Assembly: GCA_024400295.1 (NCBI GenBank)
Contig: JAKSNA010000021.1
Span: 1 to 48,101, forward strand
DNA: 48,101 nucleotides
DNA from: Bacteroidales bacterium
GTDB taxonomy: Bacteria; Bacteroidota; Bacteroidia; Bacteroidales; F082
Reading direction: 5' to 3'
In this document: piece by piece, positions 37,712 to 45,040 of the stretch
Numbering within the stretch: the first letter of the stretch is position 1
How the letters are laid out: the number at the start of each line of letters is the position of its first letter
Translations under genes and position numbers: made by a program
Notes under the pieces: model-generated
The model's input: only the letters and a program-made list of their open reading frames with translations
Database searches by the model: none
Told to the model about the DNA's origin: nothing

Positions 37712-38736
37712 TTTGTACCCTCCGTGTTTTCTTGGTTGTTTAACTCGACTTTCTCAGCTTTCCTGCTGTTTTTTTCTTCCTCGGCTTTGCGTTTCTCCTC
37801 TTCCTGGAAGAAAACAAATGTGTCTTCAACAAAATCGTTGATGTCGATGAATGCGCGTTCGTTCTGCTCGGCTGTCGGGTTCGCTTTCGCGAATTTCACG
37901 AAATCGGCTGTGACAAGTGTGTCGCGGAATTTGTCAAGCGTGTGCTCGCTGATATTCAACCCCTTGACCGAGTCAATGATTTCGTCTGATGTCATCTCGA
38001 CGGCATCAATGTCAAATTGTCCCTCAAGATATTCGCGGGCGATGCCGGTGATGCTTGTATAATATTCCTTGACGTTCGCTGTCTTCCACGCCTCGCTGGT
38101 CTTTACTTCCGCCAGCTTCTCCCTCGCTGTGATGATGGCTGGAATTGTCGGCTTCGGCTTCTCTCCTTTAACAACGACTTTGTTCTTGTTTTTCTTTGAA
38201 AGATAATAAGTCAGGAACGCTATCCCAGCCAATGCGATGGCGATTCCAGCCCATGGCAGAATCTCCTTGGCGGTGATGCCTTGTCTCATCACGTCTTTGA
38301 TTGGCTTGAAGGCTTGTGTCGTGTCAACGGCGACCGTGCTGACGTAAAGCTCGTGCTCATCGGTGCGGAGCGTGCGGCGGATGCTGTCTCTGATGCTCTC
38401 CGCGTATGTCACGCTGATTTCAGGGACATAGACGTACCCCGTGTCAAACGATGTCAGGGTGAGATGCTGCGTCATCAAGACGTTGCTATTATTAATAGGT
38501 GTGGTCTCAACTTCGCCCGCTTTGATGACTTCGACCGACTTGCTCAGGGTGTCGCCGTACTGCTGCCATTCGACGTAAAAGTCCTTCGGGATTGTCAGCG
38601 TCAGCTGGTAGTCGAAAGGCTGCCCGACGACAATGCTGTCGGCGTTGGCTTTCCCGTTGAAATATACTTGTTGCGAAAAGCCTTGAAAACCAATCGCTGA
38701 CAAGGTGATAAGCATTGCAAAAAATGTCTTTCTCAT
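37708..38736 (-). CDS. Bat-operon membrane protein (BatD-like beta domain, one TM, cytoplasmic tail)
   Basis: The 342-residue product has a signal peptide (ending near GFSQQ), an Ig-like periplasmic part (about 22-150, VGQPFDYQLTLTIPKDFYVE), one membrane segment near 158-178 (PWAGIAIALAGIAFLTYYL) and a cytoplasmic helical region with a charged tail rich in Glu and Lys. It looks like a short relative of BatD, and proteins of this kind occur between DUF58 and BatA genes in Bacteroidota. No enzyme motif is seen. It overlaps both neighbours by 4 bases (ATGA at each junction), strong evidence for a tightly coupled operon. Confidence 0.85.
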   Translation of the reverse strand: MRKTFFAMLITLSAIGFQGFSQQVYFNGKANADSIVVGQPFDYQLTLTIPKDFYVEWQQYGDTLSKSVEVIKAGEVETTPINNSNVLMTQHLTLTSFDTGYVYVPEISVTYAESIRDSIRRTLRTDEHELYVSTVAVDTTQAFKPIKDVMRQGITAKEILPWAGIAIALAGIAFLTYYLSKKNKNKVVVKGEKPKPTIPAIITAREKLAEVKTSEAWKTANVKEYYTSITGIAREYLEGQFDIDAVEMTSDEIIDSVKGLNISEHTLDKFRDTLVTADFVKFAKANPTAEQNERAFIDINDFVEDTFVFFQEEEKRKAEEEKNSRKAEKVELNNQENTEGTK

Positions 38737-39611
38737 TTTCTTGATTCTCTCCTCTTAAAAAGTTGCATCAGCGGCTTGACGTAATCTTCATCGGTGTAAA
38801 TCCATGTGTTGTCGATGCCGTTGTTCGCAAAAACGCGGTTCAGTGATGATGTCTCGTGCTGAACGTATTTCTGATATGCCTGGTTCCACGCGCTTGTTGA
38901 TGTGTCAACCCATCTCTCTTCTCCGGTCTCGCTGTCGCGGAATTTCACGAGTCCGATTTTTGGTATGATGAGTTCGCGTTTGTCTGTGACTCTCAACGAG
39001 ATGAGGTCGTGTTTTCTTGCGGCGATACGCAGTTCTTGCTCGAAAGGCTTGCTCGTCATGAAGTCGGAGATGAGAAATGCTGTCGTGCGCTTTTTTATTG
39101 CGCTCGTGAGAAATCTCAGCCCTTCGCCGATGTCCGTGCCTCTGTGCTGCGGCTTGAACGTGACAATCTCGCTGATGATACGCAGGATATGGCTCGACCC
39201 TTTCTTCGGCGGGATGAATTTCTCGATCTGGTCGCTGAAAAAGATGACGCCGACCTTGTCGTTGTTCTGTATCGCCGAAAACGCCAGCACCGCCGCCAAT
39301 TCAGCGGTGATGTCACGCTTCGTGGCATCGGCCGAACCGAAATCGTTTGAGCCGGAGACGTCGATGAGAAGCATGACCGTCATCTCACGCTCCTCCTCGA
39401 AGATCTTCACAAACGGTTTGTGAAAACGCGCAGTGACATTCCAGTCAATATTGCGTATGTCGTCACCATATTGATACTCACGCACTTCGCTGAAAGTCAT
39501 GCCGCGCCCCTTGAACGCACTGTGGTATTGCCCCGAGAAAATGTGGTTGCTCAACCCGCGCGTCTTGATTTCAATCTTCCTGACCTTCTTGAATAAATCA
39601 GTGGCTTCCAT
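38733..39611 (-). CDS. DUF58 (VWA-like) protein of the moxR-bat operon
   Basis: The 292-residue product carries the DUF58 signature GRGMTFSEVREYQYGDDIRNIDWN, followed by a VWA-like fold with DVSGSNDFG (MIDAS-type DxSxS). DUF58 proteins nearly always follow a MoxR ATPase and are thought to be its partners. There is no membrane segment, so it is cytoplasmic. Its spacer from moxR holds an AAAGTTATA-type repeat. Confidence 0.92.
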   Translation of the reverse strand: MEATDLFKKVRKIEIKTRGLSNHIFSGQYHSAFKGRGMTFSEVREYQYGDDIRNIDWNVTARFHKPFVKIFEEEREMTVMLLIDVSGSNDFGSADATKRDITAELAAVLAFSAIQNNDKVGVIFFSDQIEKFIPPKKGSSHILRIISEIVTFKPQHRGTDIGEGLRFLTSAIKKRTTAFLISDFMTSKPFEQELRIAARKHDLISLRVTDKRELIIPKIGLVKFRDSETGEERWVDTSTSAWNQAYQKYVQHETSSLNRVFANNGIDNTWIYTDEDYVKPLMQLFKRRESRK

Positions 39612-39613
39612 TT

Positions 39614-39648
39614 GACTTTATAACTTTCAACTTTATAACTTTATAACC
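39614..39648 (-). repeat. TTATAAAG repeat before the DUF58 gene
   Basis: On the minus strand TTATAAAGTTATAAAGTTG, AAAGTTATAAAGTC precede the ATG directly. It resembles the AGAGTTAA repeats in position and composition but uses a different 8-base unit. Confidence 0.65.
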
Positions 39649-39649
39649 A

Positions 39650-40642
39650 TTACGGCACCTCTACGATGTTCAGAATCTCGTTGATGATCTCTTCTGTCGT
39701 AATGTTCTCAGCTTCAGCCTCGTATGTGAGGCCGATACGGTGACGAAGCACATCTGGCGCGACGGCGCGGACGTCTTCCGGAATGACATAGCCGCGGCGC
39801 TTGATGAAAGCGTATGCCTTTGCCGCCAAAGCCAGATTGATCGTGGCACGCGGTGAGCCGCCATAGCTGATCATGCCGGCGAACTTGCTGAGTTTGAAGT
39901 CGTTGGGGAAACGTGAGGCGAAGACGATGTCGGTGATGTAGTTCTCGATCTTCTCGTCAAGGTAAACCTCGCGGCAGACCTTCCTCGCGTTGATGATGTC
40001 TTTCGTCGAAGTCACTTTCCTGACCTCAGGATACTCCTTATTAATATTCTGTCTCAAAATGACTTTTTCTTCTTCTTTCTTCGGATAGTCAATCACGACC
40101 TTGAGCATGAAACGGTCAACCTGAGCTTCAGGAAGCGGATACGTGCCTTCCTGTTCGATCGGGTTCTGTGTAGCCATCACAAGGAACGGGTCAGGCAAGG
40201 CGAAAGTGTTCTCTCCGATTGTCACCTGATGCTCCTGCATCGCTTCGAGCAGTGCGCTCTGCACTTTCGCCGGTGAACGGTTGATTTCATCGGCCAGGAC
40301 GAAGTTGGCGAAGACAGGGCCTTTCTTTACCATGAACTCCTCTGTCTTCTGACTGTATATCATCGTTCCGATAAGGTCGGCAGGCAAAAGGTCGGGGGTG
40401 AACTGGATACGGCTGAAATCTGCATCGACAATGCTCGCCAAAGTCTTGATTGCCAGCGTTTTTGCCAAACCTGGCACGCCCTCTAAGAGGATGTGTCCGT
40501 TTGATAATAAACCGATGAGCAGGCGCTCTGTCATCTGTTTCTGCCCGACGATAACCTTGCCCATCTCCATATTGATGAGGTCAATAAACTGACTTTCTCT
40601 CTGAATCTTTTCGTTTAATTCGCGAATATCTGTCTCAATCAT
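39650..40642 (-). CDS. moxR: MoxR-family AAA+ ATPase
   Basis: An AAA+ chaperone-like ATPase that is thought to activate or load VWA proteins. The 330-residue product has Walker A GVPGLAKT (residues 55-62 region), Walker B and its flank VLADEINRSPAKVQSALLEAM, sensor 1 MATQNPIEQEGTYPLPEAQ and the C-terminal lid with SPRATINLALAAKA. These are textbook MoxR motifs. As the first gene of an eight-gene operon it has a full consensus promoter 43 bases upstream. Confidence 0.96.
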   Translation of the reverse strand: MIETDIRELNEKIQRESQFIDLINMEMGKVIVGQKQMTERLLIGLLSNGHILLEGVPGLAKTLAIKTLASIVDADFSRIQFTPDLLPADLIGTMIYSQKTEEFMVKKGPVFANFVLADEINRSPAKVQSALLEAMQEHQVTIGENTFALPDPFLVMATQNPIEQEGTYPLPEAQVDRFMLKVVIDYPKKEEEKVILRQNINKEYPEVRKVTSTKDIINARKVCREVYLDEKIENYITDIVFASRFPNDFKLSKFAGMISYGGSPRATINLALAAKAYAFIKRRGYVIPEDVRAVAPDVLRHRIGLTYEAEAENITTEEIINEILNIVEVP

Positions 40643-40684
40643 GTCGTTGATTTTTAAAACTTTTCTCTATTAACATCGAAACTG

Positions 40685-40715
40685 CAAAAATATTGTAAAA
40701 AAATGACATGGCAAA
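40685..40715 (-). promoter_or_regulatory. Full promoter (TTTG, 19 bp, TATTTTTG) for the moxR-bat operon
   Basis: On the minus strand TTTG (40715-40712) and TATTTTTG (40692-40685) are 19 bases apart, identical in both boxes and spacing to the BNR-protein promoter. The -33 box abuts the T-tract of the preceding terminator. Confidence 0.78.
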
Positions 40716-40716
40716 T

Positions 40717-40751
40717 AAAAAAAGAGGTTTGAAAAGAAAAATTCAAACCTC
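40717..40751 (-). terminator. Rho-independent terminator of the sigma-factor gene
   Basis: A 10-bp perfect stem (GAGGTTTGAA/TTCAAACCTC, 40724-40733 and 40742-40751) is followed on the minus strand by seven T (40723-40717). It insulates the sigma gene from moxR. Confidence 0.88.
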
Positions 40752-40802
40752 AATTCCTTAAGTTGTATGACGGTGGCTTTGCGGGCCGTTATGCGGTTTA
40801 AA

Positions 40803-41309
40803 TCACGCCGCAAATTCACTCATCTTTTCCATCAGTTTTCTCCTCGAATAGAAGATCCTGCTTTTAACTGTTCCTATCGTAAGTTTCAGCTCGTCAGCGA
40901 TTTCGTTGTATTTGTAGCCAGCGTTGTACATGTCGAACGGCTTCCTGAAATCCGCATCGAGTCTGTTGATGCCTTCCTCAAGCTCCTTGGCGTTGTACAG
41001 CATCTCCGGATCGGTGTCGTCGTCTGTGTTGTTGACATTCAGATAGTAAAGGTCTTCAGTCTGGTCAATGATGGTGTTTGCTTTTCTGGCACGGCGGTAA
41101 TCGTTGATGAAAATGTTTTTCATGATTGTGTAAAGCCACGCTTTGAGGTTGGTTTGGTGCACGAATTTCTCCCTGTTACAGAGAGCTTTCAGGAATGTCT
41201 CCTGCGTCAGGTCTTTCGCGTCGTCTTCGTTGCGGGTGAGCTGTTTCGCAAATGCCTCAAGATTTTTCTGTAATCCAACGAGGCTGGTGTTAAATTCAAT
41301 TGCTGTCAT
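40803..41309 (-). CDS. ECF-type sigma-70 family RNA polymerase sigma factor
   Basis: The 168-residue product has sigma region 2 (about residues 15-80, DAKDLTQETFLKAL ... AWLYTIMKNIFINDYRR) and region 4 (about 105-160, FDMYNAGYKYNEIADELKLTIGTVKSRIFYSRRKL), with no region 1.1 or 3, so it is an extracytoplasmic-function sigma factor. No anti-sigma (FecR-like) gene is adjacent. The neighbours are a divergent kdsC-like gene and the downstream moxR-bat operon; regulation of either is possible but unproven. The leader on the minus strand is rich in CAA triplets (ACAACAACAACATG). Confidence 0.93.
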   Translation of the reverse strand: MTAIEFNTSLVGLQKNLEAFAKQLTRNEDDAKDLTQETFLKALCNREKFVHQTNLKAWLYTIMKNIFINDYRRARKANTIIDQTEDLYYLNVNNTDDDTDPEMLYNAKELEEGINRLDADFRKPFDMYNAGYKYNEIADELKLTIGTVKSRIFYSRRKLMEKMSEFAA

Positions 41310-41349
41310 GTTGTTGTTGTTTTAAATTGATTGTTGTTGTTTGTGGGTG

Positions 41350-41380
41350 CAAAACTATCAAGCCGTGGTTTTTTGTCAAT
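41350..41380 (-). promoter_or_regulatory. Promoter (ATTG, 19 bp, TAGTTTTG) for the sigma-factor gene
   Basis: The plus strand reads CAAAACTA (41350-41357), i.e. TAGTTTTG on the minus strand, an exact -7 match. ATTG (3 of 4 to TTTG) lies 19 bases further. Predicted leader is about 35 bases. Confidence 0.6.
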
Positions 41381-41406
41381 GTTTTTTTTCAAAAAAATAT
41401 TCGAAA

Positions 41407-41435
41407 AATATTCAATGTGTTGAAATTGAAATATT
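41407..41435. repeat. Imperfect inverted repeat in the sigma/kdsC spacer
   Basis: AATATTCAAT (41407-41416) and ATTGAAATATT (41425-41435) form a 10-11-base inverted repeat with one extra base, spaced by 8. It lies just upstream of the sigma promoter and could be an operator, though the region is A+T-rich and chance is possible. Confidence 0.45.
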
Positions 41436-41466
41436 TAATAATTGAAAAAATTTTTGTAAATAATTT

Positions 41467-41550
41467 AAAGTAAACGGATGATAAAATAAAGTAAACGGTA
41501 TAATATTACAAGATAACGGTAATTATTGTTAAGATAAAGGTAAGTATAAA
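41467..41550. repeat. Four direct repeats with exact 21-bp period
   Basis: Cores begin at 41467 (AAAGTAAACGG), 41488 (AAAGTAAACGG), 41509 (CAAGATAACGG) and 41530 (TAAGATAAAGG), each exactly 21 bases from the last. Copies 2-4 continue GGTA after the core. A 21-bp period is two helical turns, putting all four on one face of the DNA. They stand between the divergent sigma promoter and the kdsC-like promoter. The rest of the 329-base spacer is A+T-rich with no open reading frame I would support. Confidence 0.8.
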
Positions 41551-41604
41551 TTGAGGTGAGTCATAAAAATTTGGCATGATTGCCGGTGGCTGTGGATTTT
41601 TTTG

Positions 41605-41612
41605 TATTTTCG
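41605..41612 (+). promoter_or_regulatory. Possible -7 box (TATTTTCG) for the kdsC-like operon
   Basis: Matches TAnnTTTG at all but one fixed position, 26 bases before ATG 41639. It has no -33 match at 19 bases, which would fit a promoter needing an activator, for example at the upstream repeats. Confidence 0.4.
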
Positions 41613-41638
41613 TAAGTTTAAAATTTACAGGATAGACA

Positions 41639-42163
41639 ATGAAAAATTACAAGGAATTATTAACGGATGTCACGACGTTTATATTTGATTATGATGGAGT
41701 TATGACTCAGGGTGATGTTATTGTGATGCCCGACGGTGAGGCACTCAGGATGACGAATGTGAAAGATGGATTCGCGCTTCAGCTTGCGGTGCGTATGGGT
41801 TACAACGTCGCTGTCATTTCCGGAGGCTATTCAAAATCGATGGAACAACGGATGAGGGCACTTGGCGTGAAGGATGTTTTCCTTCATATCCCGAACAAAA
41901 TCATTAAGTTGGATGAATACATGAAGGATCACAATCTGAAAAAGGAGGAGGTGGTCTATATGGGTGACGACATGCCTGACTATCCGGTGATGCAGAAGGT
42001 CGGTGTGCCTGTGTGTCCGGCTGATGCCGCCGAGGAAATAAAGCAGATTAGTGTCTATGTCAGCCATCAGAAAGGCGGGAAAGGCGCTGTCCGCGACATA
42101 ATCGAACAGGTCATGAAGGCGCAGGATAAATGGATGAAGGATTTTGAAATACATATTTGGTGA
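41639..42163 (+). CDS. kdsC: HAD phosphatase, KDO-8-phosphate phosphatase (KdsC)-like
   Basis: The 174-residue product has the HAD nucleophile motif FDYDGVMT (Asp17, Asp19), motif II ISGG with the following serine-rich loop, and the acidic motif GDDMPDYPVM. The absence of a large cap domain and the short length match KdsC (C0 HAD, tetrameric), which dephosphorylates KDO 8-phosphate on the way to lipopolysaccharide. Related C0 phosphatases act on N-acylneuraminate 9-phosphate; KdsC is favoured because lpxB is nearby. The next gene starts after 3 bases. Confidence 0.85.
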   Translation: MKNYKELLTDVTTFIFDYDGVMTQGDVIVMPDGEALRMTNVKDGFALQLAVRMGYNVAVISGGYSKSMEQRMRALGVKDVFLHIPNKIIKLDEYMKDHNLKKEEVVYMGDDMPDYPVMQKVGVPVCPADAAEEIKQISVYVSHQKGGKGAVRDIIEQVMKAQDKWMKDFEIHIW

Positions 42164-42166
42164 ATT

Positions 42167-43096
42167 ATGAAGAAAATAGGTTCGTTTTTCAAGCTGGTTC
42201 GCTGGCCTAATCTGCTCATCACCGCAATGATGATGTGTCTTGTGTATCATTGTGTTATGATGATGGAAAGCACCGCCGCCTTCACGCTGCTGGTCATTTC
42301 GATGGTGTTTGTCGTGGCAGGCGGTTATGTCATAAACGATATTTTCGATGTGGAAACAGATGCCATCAATAAACCAAAAAAACTGATTGTCGGCAAGATA
42401 TTCTCCGAAAAACAATGTAATGTGTTTTATTTGACATTGACTGTCATAGGTTTATGTTGCGCTTTGGCTTCGACAATAATCGCTTACGGAACGAAATTCT
42501 ATCTTGTTTTCATCTGTATGCTTCTTCTCGCCGGCGTGCTGTATTCTTATTCGAGCACATATAAGAAGAAACTTGTTATCGGAAATGTAATCGTTTCATT
42601 GTCAGTCGCTTTTGCTGTTTTCTTGCCGTGGCTGTTCGAGATGCTGTACATGTCGGAACATACACTTCTGCTGAGCGCAAACGAAAACCTGATGACGGCT
42701 TCTCTCCGTATCGTGTTGTATTACACTGGATTTGCATTTCTGACGACATTGATCCGTGAAATCGTCAAAGACCTTGAAGACATTGACGGTGACGAACGGA
42801 GCGGCTGCCGCACGATGCCGATAGCATGGGGGGTGAAGACATCAAATATCATAGTCGCTGTCATGCTGTTTCTGCTGGCTGGACTCATGATCCGTTTTAC
42901 AATTTTCACCAAGAATTTAAGCGGGGCGGAGACTGCAACTTTTTTGATCAGGTTGACCTATGTTTTCACTTTTATGAGTTTGCTCAAAGTTTTTAACGCA
43001 AGAAAAGTTAAGATTCCAAGAATAGCATATCACCAGATTTCAACTGATTTGAAAGTCATAATGCTGATTGGCGTTTTGTCGATGTTCTTCATGTAA
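42167..43096 (+). CDS. UbiA-family prenyltransferase (geranylgeranylglycerol-phosphate type)
   Basis: An integral-membrane enzyme of 309 residues with about eight to nine hydrophobic segments. The first Mg-diphosphate motif is NDIFDVETD (Asn57, Asp61, Asp65) and the second lies at DLEDIDGDERSG. UbiA proteins attach prenyl chains to aromatic or glycerol-phosphate acceptors. In Bacteroidota this subgroup is commonly labelled geranylgeranylglycerol-phosphate geranylgeranyltransferase, but the true acceptor is uncertain. It lies between kdsC-like and maf genes with gaps of 3 and 5 bases, so it is part of one operon. Confidence 0.85.
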   Translation: MKKIGSFFKLVRWPNLLITAMMMCLVYHCVMMMESTAAFTLLVISMVFVVAGGYVINDIFDVETDAINKPKKLIVGKIFSEKQCNVFYLTLTVIGLCCALASTIIAYGTKFYLVFICMLLLAGVLYSYSSTYKKKLVIGNVIVSLSVAFAVFLPWLFEMLYMSEHTLLLSANENLMTASLRIVLYYTGFAFLTTLIREIVKDLEDIDGDERSGCRTMPIAWGVKTSNIIVAVMLFLLAGLMIRFTIFTKNLSGAETATFLIRLTYVFTFMSLLKVFNARKVKIPRIAYHQISTDLKVIMLIGVLSMFFM

Positions 43097-43101
43097 GTAA
43101 T

Positions 43102-43689
43102 ATGATGTTAGATAATTTAAAGAAATACAATGTTGTTTTAGCTTCAAAATCCCCGCGTCGTCAGGAACTCCTGAAGGGCATTGGCGTCGATTTTACGATT
43201 TTGACAAAGGATGTTGACGAAAGCTATCCGTCAAGGTTGCCGCTGCTTGAAGTTGCACCGTTTTTGAGTTTGAAAAAAGCCAAGGCATTTGAAGACAATG
43301 AGTTGCCGGAGAATTTCATGGTGATAACCGCCGATACAGTGGTCATCGCCGAAAATGAAATTCTCGGGAAACCGAAGGACCGTGACGACGCTTTCAGGAT
43401 GCTGGAACTGCTGTCAGGGAAAACACATAAAGTCGTGACAGGCGTGACTGTCCGCACAAAAGATTTTACAAAGACATTCTCCGTAATTTCCAAGGTGACT
43501 TTTGATAATCTTGATAATCAAGAGATTGAGTATTATGTTGACAATTATAAGCCATACGATAAGGCTGGTGCTTATGGCATTCAGGAATGGATTGGCTACA
43601 TCGGCGTGAGCTGCGTCGAAGGCTCGTATTTTAACGTGATGGGACTTCCGACCCGCAAATTATATATGGTGTTAAAAAATATACGGTAA
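43102..43689 (+). CDS. maf: Maf-family nucleotide pyrophosphatase
   Basis: Cleaves non-canonical or methylated NTPs (dTTP/UTP-type or m7GTP-type) to monophosphates. The 195-residue product has the signature ASKSPRRQELLKGIGVDF near the N-terminus, the ADTVVIAENEILGKP active-site strand, and YDKAGAYGIQEW with the catalytic aspartate. The YhdE-type QEW motif suggests the dTTP/UTP subgroup. ATG 43102 and 43105 are both possible. A 99-base gap follows with no convincing gene. Confidence 0.95.
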   Translation: MMLDNLKKYNVVLASKSPRRQELLKGIGVDFTILTKDVDESYPSRLPLLEVAPFLSLKKAKAFEDNELPENFMVITADTVVIAENEILGKPKDRDDAFRMLELLSGKTHKVVTGVTVRTKDFTKTFSVISKVTFDNLDNQEIEYYVDNYKPYDKAGAYGIQEWIGYIGVSCVEGSYFNVMGLPTRKLYMVLKNIR

Positions 43690-43788
43690 TAAATTTGGAT
43701 TGCGGAATGGAAACCGAAGCCGTTGATTGTTATGGTCCGGTGTGGATAAAAGAATAAATTTTAAGGATAACTTTAAATCTTAGAGCAA

Positions 43789-44907
43789 ATGAAATATTAC
43801 ATCATAGCAGGTGAGGCCTCTGGCGATTTGCATGGTTCCAACCTCGTGGCGTCACTTCGGGCGAAGGATCCCACCGCTAAAATCAGGGCTTGGGGCGGTG
43901 AGAAAATGCGGAAAAACGGCGCAAACGTAGTGAAAAATTATCACGATTTGGCGTTCATGGGCTTTGTGGAAGTGTTAATGAATCTTTACACGATCTTAAA
44001 AAATTTTAACTTTTGCAAAAAAGACATAAAGCAATTTGCGCCAGACGCTGTGATTCTGATCGATTATCCGGGCTTTAACCTGAAAGTTGCGAAATGGGCG
44101 CACAATCACGGCTTCAAAGTGTTTTACTACATCTCTCCGCAAGTGTGGGCTTGGAAACGCCGTCGCGTGTACAAGATAAGGAAAGTCGTCGATAAGATGC
44201 TGTGTATCTTGCCTTTCGAGAAGAAATTCTATGACAATTACAATGTCGATTGCCAGTATGTAGGTCATCCTTTGCTTGATGAGATCTCGAAGACGTCGCC
44301 GGTTGACAAGGATAAGTTTTATAAGTCAAACCGCCTGAACCAGAAGAAAGAGATAATCGCATTGCTTCCTGGCAGCCGGAAGCAGGAAGTCGGCAGAATG
44401 CTTGAAGTAATGTTGAAGGTTGTTAAGAAATTTCCTGATTATCAGTTTGTTGTGGGCTGTGCACCATCGTTGCCGGTCAGCTACTATAAGAGTATTATCG
44501 GAGATAAGTCGAACGTGCGGCTCGTCGTTAACAGGACATATCAGCTGCTCCAGCTGTCGAGCGCCGCACTTGTGACATCAGGAACCGCAACCCTTGAAAC
44601 CGCGCTGCTCGATGTGCCGGAGGTCGTGTGCTACAAGGCTAACAGAATATCGTATGTCATCGCAAAGCATTTGGCGAAAATCAAATACATCTGTCTCGTG
44701 AATCTGATAATGGACCGATTGGTTGTCAAGGAGTTAATCCAAGATGACCTGACACCTGAGAATATCAGTGAGGAACTGTCGCTCCTTCTCACAAACCACA
44801 AACGCCAGCGCAATCTTCTCGAAGACTATGAAGAACTGAAGGAAGTTCTCGGAAATGCAGGCGCATCTGACAAGGCTGCTGAGATCATCTTGGAAAATGT
44901 AAAATAA
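43789..44907 (+). CDS. lpxB: Lipid-A-disaccharide synthase (LpxB)
   Basis: Joins UDP-2,3-diacylglucosamine and lipid X into the lipid A disaccharide, at the inner face of the inner membrane. The 372-residue product starts with AGEASGDLHGSNLV, the family hallmark. MGFVEVLMNL, IDYPGFNLKVAKWAH, YYISPQVWAWKRRRVYKI and LLPGSRKQEVGRML are all conserved, as is the TSGTATLETAL nucleotide-sugar motif. A strong terminator follows 28 bases after the stop. Confidence 0.98.
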   Translation: MKYYIIAGEASGDLHGSNLVASLRAKDPTAKIRAWGGEKMRKNGANVVKNYHDLAFMGFVEVLMNLYTILKNFNFCKKDIKQFAPDAVILIDYPGFNLKVAKWAHNHGFKVFYYISPQVWAWKRRRVYKIRKVVDKMLCILPFEKKFYDNYNVDCQYVGHPLLDEISKTSPVDKDKFYKSNRLNQKKEIIALLPGSRKQEVGRMLEVMLKVVKKFPDYQFVVGCAPSLPVSYYKSIIGDKSNVRLVVNRTYQLLQLSSAALVTSGTATLETALLDVPEVVCYKANRISYVIAKHLAKIKYICLVNLIMDRLVVKELIQDDLTPENISEELSLLLTNHKRQRNLLEDYEELKEVLGNAGASDKAAEIILENVK

Positions 44908-44935
44908 ATTTACATAATTGTAAAAAACCAATTAC

Positions 44936-44976
44936 AAACGGTCATTTCTAACACGCTGAAAATGACCGTTTTTTCT
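44936..44976 (+). terminator. Rho-independent terminator after lpxB
   Basis: Perfect 12-bp stem AAACGGTCATTT/AAATGACCGTTT with a 12-base loop, followed by a T-run. Confidence 0.92.
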
Positions 44977-45040
44977 TTGAAATTTTTGTTTTTCGTCTGT
45001 CATTTATTCGTAAATTGCACGGCAGAATTGATGAGCAAAA

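Noticed and set aside
43690..43788. Short open frame (METEAVDCYGPVWIKE) between maf and lpxB
   Set aside because: Only 16 codons with no supporting promoter, lipobox or terminator.
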